Shown here piece after piece: positions 45,701 to 54,579 of a stretch of 64,000 nucleotides of DNA. How positions within the stretch are numbered: position 1 is the stretch's first letter; every line of letters starts with the position of its first letter. The notes under the pieces are model-generated. The model was not told the DNA's origin and ran no database searches. It worked only from the letters and a program-made list of their open reading frames with translations. A program made the position numbers and the translations under genes. This DNA is from a virus. The stretch is from positions 62,001-126,000 of IMG/VR virus record IMGVR_UViG_3300009068_000024. One strand, written 5' to 3'.

Positions 45701-47645
45701 TTACTATATGGTTGGGTCTAAAGTTACTGTTACAAAAATTAACAGACTTGATGCCGGTAATGTTTTTGCTAAAAGTCTTGCGTGGAGCAATGTTTACACT
45801 ATTACTGAAGTTAGCAATCCAGGTTCAACTGTTAAATGGTTTGAAGTTTATGTTGAAGGTCTAACTAATGCATCAACCATAGAGGTGCAAACTTTGAGCA
45901 GCCCGAACTATGGTAAGGCAGTTTCTACTGCAATGCTGGTTTCAGATGCTAAAGCTCTTACTTCTGGATCTGCAACTACGACTCAACTAACTTACAATGG
46001 AACTAGCTTACCTTTTTCTACAGGACAAATGCTTACCGTTGTTGGATTTACCGGGGGAAACGCTGCTAGATTAAATGACAAAGGTAAAATAAGTGTTGCA
46101 TCAAATAGTCAAGTAAAAGTTGATATAGACGGGGCAACCGCATCCAGCACTTCAACCGGGGCTCCATTTGCTTACGTTAGATTGTATGCATCTGCTTATC
46201 TAGACTATTCTCAATCAATTACCGCTCAGACTGTTTACGGTATTTCTGCTGTTTCTGGTACAAAAACTATCACTCTATACTCTCCAGGGCATGGTTTTTC
46301 TAATCAAGATTTAATAAAACTTGTACTTCCAGGTACAGCATACTCCAAATATTATCCAACTGACAGTTCCCCCGTTTTAATTACAAAAATAGATGCTGAT
46401 ACTTTTAGTTATACAGTAGCTAACGCTATCTCTAGCATTCCTACATCTGGAACTATTACAAATATTACTTTTCCAACTTCCGGAACTGTAAGATTTACGG
46501 CTACCAATAGTTTTTCTACAAATGATAGAATAACTATAAAAGGTGTACTCCCTGCAGTTTATAATTTAAATGCTGCAACTGTAACTGCTAGAACTAATAG
46601 TTATTTTGAGATCTCAAGTGCAGAAACTTCTGCTTACGTAGCTTCAAGCGGTATTGCTATGCAAGCTTTGAGTCCTAACGGTACAGCAATAAATGCTCCT
46701 TATGTATCTATAACCCCAGTTGTATTTTCTAGAAGCTATGGAGAGTTTCCCAACAATGCAAATATTGGTGGATTAGATTTTGATGGCACTACTTATACCG
46801 GTAATTTCTACCCAAACACCATTGTTCGTGGTAGCGATATGGTCACTCTTGATGCTCATATGGAGCAGTACAGCAACTCAGTAAATGGCTTTAATTATCG
46901 AATAGATTGTACTTTAGATGCTTCAAGCGGTGTAAGTACTTTTAAACGTAAATTTGTTTTAATACCTATAACTCCTGTAACACTTAAAGAGTATTTAGCT
47001 ACAAAAGCAAACGGCGTTCTTCCTAGAGGTGAAGTTGCTCCTCCTTATGCTTTTGGTGCGGACAAGATCACATTTGAGCATCCTGGCAACGTAAAAAATG
47101 TTAGCTTCAGTGAGAGTGCTGAAAACGCTGCTACAAGAATGTTTGTTTCCGGTAATAATGGTGCCGGAGATCCAAACTCTATGGCGCGATTTTCTGGAGC
47201 CGCGGATGGTGGTCTTCTTGAGGCTGGCTGGCCTATCCTAGATAGAGCTGAAAAAATTGACTGGCCTACTCAATATAATCCTTTAGTTATAACTGTTAAT
47301 AAAGATAACTGGGGTAACTACGATGCTGAGGCAGATTTCTATTTAACAGCTAAAAGATTCTTATATCAATCTAGACCTCCTCAGGGTGACTTTATAATTA
47401 GAGTTAATGGATCTTTGCCTCCAGTTATTGGTACATATAATCCCGGAGACTGGTGTCAATTAATAGTTGATGATGAGGCTGGATTCATTAATAGTAGATT
47501 AGCTAGCGTACTAGAACCTAGAAAAGATGTCATTCTTAGAAGGATTGACAACATCAAGGTTTCAGTTCCAAATAGCCCTGCATTCCCAGAAGAAATTGAT
47601 TTGACCCTAGTTACAGACTGGGAGGTGGATAAAGTTGGCATATAG
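42753..47645 (+). CDS. Tail-associated baseplate hub protein (Gp37-like) with ~10 inserted beta modules
   Basis: ATG at 42753 after GTGAGG; 1,630 residues. The N-terminal 230 residues (KILAQIPFEDVIYERTLKG, GGIIWGRTYDLFGRSLNV) and the C-terminal 300 residues (NVSFSESAENAATRMFVSG, FIIRVNGSLPPVIGTYNPGD) belong together as an ordinary Gp37-like minor tail protein. Between about residues 255 and 1,330 are around ten degenerate copies of a 60-100-residue unit with the pattern [FH]-x-[VS]-GD-x-[VI]-x-[VI]...F-[TS]-Y. The result is a hub with a long beta-rich loop that probably extends from the tail tip. The next gene overlaps its end by 11 bases. Confidence 0.7.
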   Translation: MTEAYPIGTSATAAKYTYYAVDIVSNKILAQIPFEDVIYERTLKGSGSFDGKISINKQTKDLDLYNSLLPGKSALYVVRNGVCMWGGIIWGRTYDLFGRSLNVTASEFTSYLKHRIIWKTYSYQFTANVFKQTKDLPAIVSLQNTSNINLKIPIKVLDDYGNLNTVYVSFTRSDLIQYNGYYPLSSSTTPTTTKFAITIPNIPSGTYTDVSISVRVDTYEYLKELMKEAAQDFIDTQFANEIITPGVKIPYEITNKVASGGVVTLTTSTNHDLVPGQNVEIRNVDESVDGNRLIFDTPSSNTFSVTVPAYNITKVSASATTATVVVDVVDTNDLFKLRSGSKVTITGVPTFNGYNYFNFSNVKILSVTNNNTFTYAITNPRGSVTITNATSTSSLITYTGTNTFSVGDYVTVKNANKDKLNVINSIVTFANGTTFKVANPYGSVIAGGYKSNSATAYAGVNTASGSPGVVSQVAIPSTNIYTNKYEVATRALKTTKPYGVTSAKRSYNADKSLFIVTLQLSLSKSRTFPFVKGDTITTSLAGDTKKDVNDNYMYTALTNGDGGGVVLTSVDAAKKTVSYELTGVSTTKEDGTTYLAEQTTFTTLAGTNTINYANAITEVELGISEETPLRTDMYVYVTGVDGAGWSQPLYNGFHKVSAVSNTDPDTNVVSTKITHYSTLAGIATLYTSKNNSFVNDNMLTVAGFTGSLTFLNGSFKIIDSIQGPLDRSSYVTYSIDDNITRAKTATAAGVTGRVKGQNIFRYDLPEYGPMGEPDGAYTVTEYKVYGYADDATDKRSTVRIKTQVPVKFNVGDSVYVAIGVAAADGTHKVATISPTRDSFTYRALAINSAKYAAGDEKYKTTSGTVTRTSAQLDQQSLKYMITISGVSCENNVVTVRKDNHQFSVEDSIDLVFPTAFQDYDNNGYKATIQSVDNNSFTYTLTNFRTGVTTAPTSGVAQISKYQFTKNTSNKKSGTIRFTTVAEHYYMVGSKVTVTKINRLDAGNVFAKSLAWSNVYTITEVSNPGSTVKWFEVYVEGLTNASTIEVQTLSSPNYGKAVSTAMLVSDAKALTSGSATTTQLTYNGTSLPFSTGQMLTVVGFTGGNAARLNDKGKISVASNSQVKVDIDGATASSTSTGAPFAYVRLYASAYLDYSQSITAQTVYGISAVSGTKTITLYSPGHGFSNQDLIKLVLPGTAYSKYYPTDSSPVLITKIDADTFSYTVANAISSIPTSGTITNITFPTSGTVRFTATNSFSTNDRITIKGVLPAVYNLNAATVTARTNSYFEISSAETSAYVASSGIAMQALSPNGTAINAPYVSITPVVFSRSYGEFPNNANIGGLDFDGTTYTGNFYPNTIVRGSDMVTLDAHMEQYSNSVNGFNYRIDCTLDASSGVSTFKRKFVLIPITPVTLKEYLATKANGVLPRGEVAPPYAFGADKITFEHPGNVKNVSFSESAENAATRMFVSGNNGAGDPNSMARFSGAADGGLLEAGWPILDRAEKIDWPTQYNPLVITVNKDNWGNYDAEADFYLTAKRFLYQSRPPQGDFIIRVNGSLPPVIGTYNPGDWCQLIVDDEAGFINSRLASVLEPRKDVILRRIDNIKVSVPNSPAFPEEIDLTLVTDWEVDKVGI

Positions 47646-50600
47646 ACGCATACAAAGGAGTAAAGAGCTTTCTGATTATTTAAGAGCTATGAATGAAGAT
47701 GTTACTAAATTAAATAATAGGAACTACGTCACTTCTATTGCCGCAAATGCTATTGGATCTAGTGAAATTGGTGAAGATGTAATTTTAGATAATAAATCTA
47801 TTTCCAGTTTAAATTATCTTCCAGGAGTATCTGGTTGGAGAATTGATGGTTACGGAAACTCTGAGTTTGCTAACGTCTACGTTCGTGGGGATATTAATGC
47901 TTACTCTGGCACTATTGGTTATTGGAATATTAGCCAACCTTTAGTCAAAAGAACTTTTGGAGATTATGTAATTTATGGAACTCTTCTTGAAAGTTCTGAT
48001 CTAGGATTGACAGACGACGGAGTTACCTCCGGTACTTACGTCGGTCTTTTTAAATCTTATATAGATGAACAAATTAGCGTACTGTCTGCATCTAGAGATT
48101 CTGAAATTGCAACAATAACTGTTGCGGCGCACAATTATTCTGTAGGGGATTACATTAAAGTTAGGGTTGTTGAAGATTCTAGTTTTAACACCAACTCTTC
48201 AATAATTGTAGACGTAAGTGATACAACTTATAAATATTATAATGCCGGATCTGACGTAACGGTTGATCAAATCTCTGGCTATTCTATTCTTGCTATAAAA
48301 GATATTGCCGGTCTTTATCTTCGAGATTACTCAAGGTCTGAATTTGATTATGGATATTTTTCTAATACTGGTATAAAGTATGTTTCAGCTGAAGATATCA
48401 ACATAATTGAAAATCCTAGCTTTGAATATAAGGATGACAGCGGATCAACGGTATCATCTTTGGTGTCCTGGTCGGCCGGATCTGGACTTACTTTAGCAAC
48501 TTTAGATATCAGCTCTGTATATTCTAGCGATAGTGCTTACGGTGGAAAACTTACATGGTCTGGCACTGGGCTATCTACCTATTTATCTTCAAAAATTGAC
48601 TATTCTTCCGGAAGTAGTTATGGCGTATTTAATTCAGGAAAGAGTCTTTACCTTGATCTGACAGTTTTTCCTTACTATGTTCCTGTAGCCAAAACTATAA
48701 GCTCTATAGCAAGTTGGTCAGTGGGAAGTACTTGGTATCTAAAAGTATACTCCACAGCTCACGGATTTTCTGCAGGAGATACTGTATTTTTAGACGTTAA
48801 TGCTACTTTTACTAAAGATGGTGTAACAACAACCCACTGTCCGCATACAATTGCTGATGGTACACTTGGATACACCTTCACCGTCCTATCTAGCCCTGCC
48901 CCGGCTAGTAATTATTTTTATGTAAATGCAAATCCAAGTGGAAGTTTTAACGCTCCTGAGCAGACTTTAACAACAGCTTCTGCCACCAGCGTATCTATAT
49001 CTGCTTATAAAGCATATGAAGTTGCTTTGGATTTAACTGCAATACAGTTTAGGTATGAAAACGGTACTACAACCCCAATAACTGATGTTGTATCTATTGC
49101 AACAAAAACTTTATGGGATGATGGAAAAAATAAATACTTATTTAGTAATTCAAATGATTACATTTTTTCTTATATTAAGCATCAAAATGACCCAACTTTC
49201 GTGGTTGAGCCAATGTATAAAACTGATCCTATCATTATTGATGCTGAAAGTCTTGAAACTAGTTACAGAAGCTCTGACATTGATAGTTTAAATGATCAGT
49301 TAGATTTTTATTTAGATATTCCTGGCTGGTTGCTTAAGCACGATGGTAATTACGTAGTTTCTGGTACAAAAGTGACTAATTCTTCTGGAATAGGTTACAT
49401 TGTAGATAATGTTTTATTGTCAACTGCATCTAATTTTTTCTATGGTTCTTATCTAGACACAAATCGTTGGGCTGATGGTAATAATAATCCTGCTCAAGCG
49501 TCTATTGAAAGCAGTAAAACTTGGTTAAATGTAGACTTAGCGGGTCAATCTGCTAGCCTAGATTATTTTGATTACGTTAAATTTAGAAATAATACTTTTA
49601 CTAAAACTATGATTCAGCGGCCATCTTTAAGTATGAGTGATTCTTTAGAATTATATGTACCTTTTTCTGGAAATAATTATGATACACTTACTCTTAGTTC
49701 TGGAGAATATCAGTATTTAGCTGCTTCATCTATTTATAAAAATATTAACTCTAATTTAAAACTTATAACTGGAGACAATAATTCTCAGTTTGAGCTTTCT
49801 ACTAGCAGTAGGTATATAGATACTACTACTGGGATTCTAGATTATAGAGTTGCAGCTGTTATATCTGGAAACGTAGAGTCATCATACGGTTCTGAAACTT
49901 CTACTATTCGAATTGCTAGCGATAAACTTGTTTGGACTTATGTACCAGATGAAATGACAACTGATGAAAAAGTTGTTTTTGATCAAGATCATATACTTTT
50001 ATCTGCTCCTCAAACTACTATAGATGGTGATTTATTAGTTACTGGAGCTGCAGTCTATACTGGTGGAGCTAGCTATTCTGGAGATACTTCTTATCAAAGA
50101 ATAAGAATTACATCCGTTGATGGTGTTGGAAGCGGTACCCAAGGTTTTCAGTTGGGAGCTACTTCTGGCTTAAATCTTCAAATGGATAGAAATAGTATTC
50201 AGGTATATAGCAATAGCGTTGCATCAGATATAGATATAAATGGTTCAGGTGGATCAGTTAGTATTGGAAGTACCTCATCTGATGTGGCGATTAAAAAACT
50301 AACTGTTGCAGGATACGTCACTAATACTTCTGGTGGAGTACTAGGCACTGTTGCTACAATACCTAATTCTGGTTTAACGAACTCTGCAATAACAATTAAT
50401 GGATCATCAGTGTCATTGGGCGGTTCAATAACAGTAACAGTTGCAAACTTTAGTGGTTCTGGAACATCAATCACTGGTTTGCAATCTGCTGCTGGTATTG
50501 CACTACCTATATCAACTGCAAATAACACTACTGCATCTGGTGCTATCACTATTGCAACTGGTACATCGTCTAACTCTGGTACCACAACTGGAACTCTATC

Positions 50601-52209
50601 TATAAGCACGGGAAATAGTGCAAGTGCTGGAACTTCTGCTTCTGGATCTATTACGATCAAAACAGGCGATGGCCTTGGTGGAGCTGGTAGTACTGGTGGA
50701 GTAACTATTGATGTTGGCTCTAGCGCTGGAACTGGTCTTGCTGGAACTATTAATATTGGTGCTAATAATTCACCTACTATAAACATTGGTAAAACTTCTT
50801 CATCTGTATCTATAAAACCTTTAACTGCTGCAGGATACGTCACTAATACTTCTGACGGAACCCTAGGAACTACTACAACCATCCCTAAGTCTGTAGTTGG
50901 CCTTGGTAACGTAGACAATACTTCAGATGTTAATAAGCCAGTATCGACCGCTCAGCAGACTGCGTTGGATTTAAAACTTACTTCTAGTGTTGCAGCATCA
51001 ACTTATGCTCCTATAGCATCGCCTACATTTACAGGAACTGTTTCTGGTATTACAAAGACAATGGTTGGGCTTGGTAACGTAGACAATACTTCAGATGTTA
51101 ATAAGCCAGTATCGACCGCTCAGCAGACTGCGTTAGATCTAAAGGCAAATAAAAATAATGCTGTATTTACTGGAACTATGCCATCAGTCACTAGCTCTAC
51201 TTCTTCAAGTGTTAAGTCTAGTACTGATTTAGTAAACAGAGCATACATAGATTCTGTTGTTAATCCAACAACTTGGAAAGTTTCAGTCGTATGCGCGACT
51301 ACAGCAGCTTTAGGTACTTCTGGAAACCTAGTTGGTGGAACTATCACTACTACCTATAATAATGGAACTTCAGGTGTAGGGGCAACTTTAACTATTGCTA
51401 CTTCATCAAACTGGACAGCTATTACTATCGATGGATATAGTTTTAACACAAGTGATCGTGTACTTATTAAGAATCAAGCATCAGCTTTTCAAAATGGTAT
51501 TTATACAGTTACAACTAAAGGAACTGTTGGAACAACTACTTCATTTGTTTTTACTAGAGCAACTGACGCAGACACTTCTACAGAAAATTTTGAAAAACAC
51601 TCCCTGTATGTTGAGTACGGAACTAATTATGCTGACAATGCTTTTGTAAATATTATAAATGGTGATATTGTAATGGGGACTACCGATATAGTATACAGCC
51701 TTGGTGTTTTTAATTCAACTGTCCCACTTTCAGGATTAGGTAGAATTCCTTACACAAATTCTGATAGAGGGATTACCTATACTGCTCCATATACAAAGAC
51801 TGGTCAGGTTTTAAAAAGTGGATTTGCTGCACCTGGTGCAGATTTAGGTTGGTATGATCCAGTCCCATTTGATATGAAAACTGGAAAAATTGCTTCCACT
51901 GACTGGGATAATGTTGCTAGTCCAGTTGGTGAAGTGATCGTTACTTTTGATGCTGCTTTTCAAACAGGAGCTGTTCCTAATATAACATTTAGTCCGATAT
52001 CTACATCTACAACTACAATTTTTACAGTTACCTTAAAATCAGCCCCTACGGAAACTGGTTTTACTGCCATTATTAGAACTTGGAATGGTACAGCTTTTTC
52101 AGTTACTACGGCTCCTACTGTATATTGGACTGCAGTGCAAGGAGCAAGAATAGTAGGTACTGCATCCAGCACTAATGATGGCAGAACAGACTATGGAACT
52201 GTTGGTTAG
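47635..52209 (+). CDS. Tail fibre / receptor-binding protein
   Basis: TTG start at 47635, inside the end of the previous gene, chosen because GGGAGGTGG lies just upstream and the frame then reads MAYRRIQRSKELSDYLRAM. The 1,524-residue protein has an N-terminal attachment region, two shared beta modules (near residues 160 and 370), a jelly-roll-like middle, then a Ser/Thr/Gly-rich shaft with duplicated fibre motifs (VGLGNVDNTSDVNKPVSTAQ twice, AAGYVTNTS and VAGYVTNTS), and a distinct C-terminal head from about residue 1,220. These are classic features of trimeric tail fibres that bind the host surface. Confidence 0.8.
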   Translation: MAYRRIQRSKELSDYLRAMNEDVTKLNNRNYVTSIAANAIGSSEIGEDVILDNKSISSLNYLPGVSGWRIDGYGNSEFANVYVRGDINAYSGTIGYWNISQPLVKRTFGDYVIYGTLLESSDLGLTDDGVTSGTYVGLFKSYIDEQISVLSASRDSEIATITVAAHNYSVGDYIKVRVVEDSSFNTNSSIIVDVSDTTYKYYNAGSDVTVDQISGYSILAIKDIAGLYLRDYSRSEFDYGYFSNTGIKYVSAEDINIIENPSFEYKDDSGSTVSSLVSWSAGSGLTLATLDISSVYSSDSAYGGKLTWSGTGLSTYLSSKIDYSSGSSYGVFNSGKSLYLDLTVFPYYVPVAKTISSIASWSVGSTWYLKVYSTAHGFSAGDTVFLDVNATFTKDGVTTTHCPHTIADGTLGYTFTVLSSPAPASNYFYVNANPSGSFNAPEQTLTTASATSVSISAYKAYEVALDLTAIQFRYENGTTTPITDVVSIATKTLWDDGKNKYLFSNSNDYIFSYIKHQNDPTFVVEPMYKTDPIIIDAESLETSYRSSDIDSLNDQLDFYLDIPGWLLKHDGNYVVSGTKVTNSSGIGYIVDNVLLSTASNFFYGSYLDTNRWADGNNNPAQASIESSKTWLNVDLAGQSASLDYFDYVKFRNNTFTKTMIQRPSLSMSDSLELYVPFSGNNYDTLTLSSGEYQYLAASSIYKNINSNLKLITGDNNSQFELSTSSRYIDTTTGILDYRVAAVISGNVESSYGSETSTIRIASDKLVWTYVPDEMTTDEKVVFDQDHILLSAPQTTIDGDLLVTGAAVYTGGASYSGDTSYQRIRITSVDGVGSGTQGFQLGATSGLNLQMDRNSIQVYSNSVASDIDINGSGGSVSIGSTSSDVAIKKLTVAGYVTNTSGGVLGTVATIPNSGLTNSAITINGSSVSLGGSITVTVANFSGSGTSITGLQSAAGIALPISTANNTTASGAITIATGTSSNSGTTTGTLSISTGNSASAGTSASGSITIKTGDGLGGAGSTGGVTIDVGSSAGTGLAGTINIGANNSPTINIGKTSSSVSIKPLTAAGYVTNTSDGTLGTTTTIPKSVVGLGNVDNTSDVNKPVSTAQQTALDLKLTSSVAASTYAPIASPTFTGTVSGITKTMVGLGNVDNTSDVNKPVSTAQQTALDLKANKNNAVFTGTMPSVTSSTSSSVKSSTDLVNRAYIDSVVNPTTWKVSVVCATTAALGTSGNLVGGTITTTYNNGTSGVGATLTIATSSNWTAITIDGYSFNTSDRVLIKNQASAFQNGIYTVTTKGTVGTTTSFVFTRATDADTSTENFEKHSLYVEYGTNYADNAFVNIINGDIVMGTTDIVYSLGVFNSTVPLSGLGRIPYTNSDRGITYTAPYTKTGQVLKSGFAAPGADLGWYDPVPFDMKTGKIASTDWDNVASPVGEVIVTFDAAFQTGAVPNITFSPISTSTTTIFTVTLKSAPTETGFTAIIRTWNGTAFSVTTAPTVYWTAVQGARIVGTASSTNDGRTDYGTVG
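50902..51134 (+). repeat. Direct 65-bp repeats in the fibre shaft
   Basis: 50902..50966 and 51070..51134 are identical over 65 bases at a 168-base (56-codon) offset and encode LGNVDNTSDVNKPVSTAQQTA. A shorter 25-base repeat (50308..50332 and 50830..50854) encodes GYVTNTS. Near-perfect DNA identity indicates recent duplication or gene conversion, which can change shaft length. Confidence 0.85.
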
Positions 52210-52246
52210 TGATGATAAAATTAAGTAAAGTTTTGGAGGATAAGTA

Positions 52247-52375
52247 ATGTACACGATTCTAAAAATAACTACTGATGAAGTAGACGAATTTATTGTATAT
52301 AATAAACTAACTAATTTAGAGGTTGCTCGCTATTCTACATATAGTGAAGCATTTCAAGATTTATTATCTAGATAA
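52247..52375 (+). CDS. Very small hypothetical protein downstream of the fibre gene
   Basis: A 42-residue ORF with ATG at 52247 preceded by TTGGAGGATAAGTA, a strong ribosome site. Sequence begins MYTILKITTDEVDEFIVYNK and resembles one beta hairpin plus a helix. No family recognised. Its stop lies three bases from that of the opposing zinc-finger gene, so it closes the rightward structural operon. Confidence 0.6.
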   Translation: MYTILKITTDEVDEFIVYNKLTNLEVARYSTYSEAFQDLLSR

Positions 52376-52377
52376 AT

Positions 52378-52527
52378 TTAATTTTTAGGTCTAGGTTCTT
52401 GCCTGGGATCTCTAATAAATACAATACCTTGATGTTTTAATTCACAACATCTAGCCAATTTCATCACAACAAATACTTTTTTACATTCATTGCATTGATA
52501 TGGATCTTGCCTATTATTCTGTTTCAC
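52378..52527 (-). CDS. Small zinc-finger-like protein
   Basis: A minus-strand ORF of 49 residues with GTG start at 52525..52527 and AAGG seven bases upstream. The product contains YQCNECKKVF followed by ARCCELKH, a C-x-x-C...C-C arrangement typical of small zinc ribbons, with a basic C-terminus. Such peptides usually bind nucleic acid. It would be read toward the fibre gene from the intergenic region 52528..52635. Confidence 0.55.
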   Translation of the reverse strand: MKQNNRQDPYQCNECKKVFVVMKLARCCELKHQGIVFIRDPRQEPRPKN

Positions 52528-52635
52528 TCGGGGCCTTACGGTCTACGATTACTATCAATTTATTATCTCACGTGTGTTATATCTCGTTATGCTAGTATTT
52601 ATGTATAAAGTTACTATATAACCATAGGAGACAAA
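52528..52635. promoter_or_regulatory. Divergent intergenic region between the zinc-finger and dNMP kinase genes
   Basis: 108 A+T-rich bases separate divergently read genes, so promoters in both directions are expected here. CACGTG (near 52570) is a 6-base palindrome. TATGCTAGTATTT near 52590 could hold a rightward -10. ATAGGAG lies before the ATG at 52636. No firm -35/-10 pair is seen. Confidence 0.35.
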
Positions 52636-53196
52636 ATGACCGAATTTATCGGAATATCTGGATTTGCTAGATCTGGAAAAGATACTGCTGCTGATTATTT
52701 AGTAAAAAACCATGGATTTACAAGAATATCTTTTGCCGACCCGATGAGAGAAGCACTACTTGCATTAGACCCTAGTGTATCTTTTGGAATCTCTTCTATA
52801 AAAATATCTACTCTAGTTAGGCTAGGTGGGTGGGATACGGTAAAAGAAGATTATCCAGAAGTTAGAGAACTTTTACAACGGATGGGTACAGAAGTTGGTC
52901 GTAATCTTTTTGGAAAAGATTTTTGGGTAGACCAGGCTTTTAAAAAAGCTGAGCAATATGACAAAGTTGTATTTTCAGATTGTAGGTTTATCAATGAAGC
53001 CGATGCCGTGACAGCTCATGGCGGGTCTGTGTGGCGTATCAACAGAGCCGGACTTCTTGCTCCAAATAATCACGTGTCTGAAAAAGAACTGAATGATTAC
53101 AACTTCAATGTGATCTTTAACAATGACGGTACCCTAGAAGATTTTTATAATAATATTGAAAGACACTTGGAGATTAAATGTCTGATCAAGGAATAG
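52636..53196 (+). CDS. Deoxynucleoside monophosphate kinase
   Basis: ATG after ATAGGAG; 186 residues. GISGFARSGKDTAADYL is a P-loop with the form used by T4 gp1-type dNMP kinases, followed by FADPMREALLALD, LLQRMGTEVGR and VFSDCRFINEADA, the usual order for the family. The enzyme phosphorylates dNMPs to dNDPs for DNA synthesis in the host cytoplasm. Length agrees with the family. Its 3' end overlaps the recombinase gene by 19 bases. Confidence 0.85.
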   Translation: MTEFIGISGFARSGKDTAADYLVKNHGFTRISFADPMREALLALDPSVSFGISSIKISTLVRLGGWDTVKEDYPEVRELLQRMGTEVGRNLFGKDFWVDQAFKKAEQYDKVVFSDCRFINEADAVTAHGGSVWRINRAGLLAPNNHVSEKELNDYNFNVIFNNDGTLEDFYNNIERHLEIKCLIKE

Positions 53197-53834
53197 CTCT
53201 TTTGTATGCTCGTGTATCTACTCAACTGCAGGTAAGTGACGGAGTTTCATTAGATGTTCAGGAACGTCAACTACGTCAAGCAGCTGAGTTGGCTGGGTAT
53301 ACAGAGTTTGAACTTATCCGTGAAGAGGGTCGCTCAGGTAAGTCAATTACGGGCCGTCCGGCTCTTACAGCCGCTTTGAAGCGTTTAGATACTGGCACTG
53401 CTTCAGCCCTGTTTGTGACGCGTATCGACCGCCTAGCCCGCTCTACGAAGGACTTTTTGAGCATAATAGACCGGGCAAATGCCAATAAATGGCGTCTAGT
53501 TATGCTAGATCTAAACCTGGACACAGCCAGCTATCAGGGCCGTTTTGTGGTTACGATTATGTCTGCTCTGGCTGAGATGGAACGTGGCATTATCGCTGAG
53601 CGTCAAAAAGATGTGCATAAAGATCGTCGAGCTCGTGGAATTAAGTGGGGGGTTGATATGGGCCCTAAAAATAAAACTTCTGATGAAGTAAAGGATCTCG
53701 TTAGAAAGCAGAAAGATTCCGGTCTTTCATTCCACGAAATAGCTAGAAGATTAAACAATAATGGCGTACCAACCCAGAATGGAGGGAGATGGTACGCCAC
53801 TACAGTTAAAAATATTTACGATTCTTTAGATTAA
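53178..53834 (+). CDS. Serine recombinase, resolvase type with short C-terminal helix-turn-helix domain
   Basis: ATG at 53178 within the kinase gene; 218 residues. YARVSTQ carries the nucleophilic Ser, followed by FVTRIDRLAR and the MSALAEMERGIIAERQ helix that forms the dimer arm. The C-terminal 70 residues end with the short LSFHEIARRLNNNGVPT and GRWYATTVKNI segments of recombinase DNA-binding domains, without the Zn ribbon and coiled coil of large serine integrases. It therefore suits resolution or inversion better than integration. By eye its codons are more G+C-rich than its neighbours, a hint of recent transfer. No crossover site is obvious nearby. Confidence 0.85.
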   Translation: MSDQGIALLYARVSTQLQVSDGVSLDVQERQLRQAAELAGYTEFELIREEGRSGKSITGRPALTAALKRLDTGTASALFVTRIDRLARSTKDFLSIIDRANANKWRLVMLDLNLDTASYQGRFVVTIMSALAEMERGIIAERQKDVHKDRRARGIKWGVDMGPKNKTSDEVKDLVRKQKDSGLSFHEIARRLNNNGVPTQNGGRWYATTVKNIYDSLD

Positions 53835-54559
53835 TCTCTCTTCATAATCGTTTGAGCAAAACTTCCCGAGAATCCGTAAGTTCCATAATGAGTAGTGTCT
53901 ACCCATGGGGCAGCATAAATCTTACCGCCTATAGACTTCCATCTTTCGCAGAAGTAGTAATCTTCTCCTAGTAACTGATTGTTGTCATCAAATTGCATAT
54001 CAAAAAATTGAGTAAGCTCTCTTTCAATTTGAACACCGTTGCGGCTACTGACATCTGTATATGTTCTACAACTTGGAGCCAACTCTTCAAAAACTTTTCG
54101 ACTTATATATACAAGCCCAGTTCCGACTCTTTCAACTTCCATAGGTTCCGTAATTTTTATTTCTTTACTTGTTGGAACTACTCCGGTAAAAAATCCTGTA
54201 TATTTTTCAAGATCTTCTTCGCCATTTAATGCAGCTTGTCTTACTTGCTCCCAGTTAATGGCTTTTTTAGGGTAGATAGCTCCAATAAAATCTTTACCGG
54301 AGTGGACCATTTCCGCAACTGCAATAGGATCAAAACCAGTATCTGCATCGATAAATAAGATACCGTCGGCTTCTTTGTTTTGAAGCATGTCGTGTACTAA
54401 AGCATCCCTACCTCTACTTATGATACTTTCATTAATTATTACCGGATAGAACATAGAATCGCCTTTTCCCGCAAGTGTAAAAGACAGTGGTAAAACACTA
54501 TGCATGTATCCACCGTGGCACATACCGCCAAACATTGGGGTTGCAATTGCAATTAACAT
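53831..54559 (-). CDS. GT-A family glycosyltransferase
   Basis: ATG at 54559 behind AAGGAG; 242 residues. ILFIDADTGF provides the DxD metal-binding motif, and LGEDYYFCERWKSIGGKIY is the conserved acidic/basic C-terminal segment of GT2-like enzymes. It has no membrane segment or signal peptide and is cytoplasmic, so DNA, a virion protein or a host target are possible acceptors. Its stop overlaps that of the convergent recombinase gene within a shared TTAA. Confidence 0.7.
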   Translation of the reverse strand: MLIAIATPMFGGMCHGGYMHSVLPLSFTLAGKGDSMFYPVIINESIISRGRDALVHDMLQNKEADGILFIDADTGFDPIAVAEMVHSGKDFIGAIYPKKAINWEQVRQAALNGEEDLEKYTGFFTGVVPTSKEIKITEPMEVERVGTGLVYISRKVFEELAPSCRTYTDVSSRNGVQIERELTQFFDMQFDDNNQLLGEDYYFCERWKSIGGKIYAAPWVDTTHYGTYGFSGSFAQTIMKRD

Positions 54560-54579
54560 AAAACTCCTTGATTGTTAGA

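Noticed and set aside
50199-50918. 239-aa open frame on the minus strand opposite the fibre shaft
   Set aside because: Composition (Val, Pro, Ile repeats) is the mirror of the Thr/Ser/Gly-rich shaft; no ribosome site, wholly inside a confident gene.
53178-53834. Integrase with attachment site
   Set aside because: The recombinase lacks the long C-terminal part of serine integrases, and no att-like core or tRNA is visible nearby.
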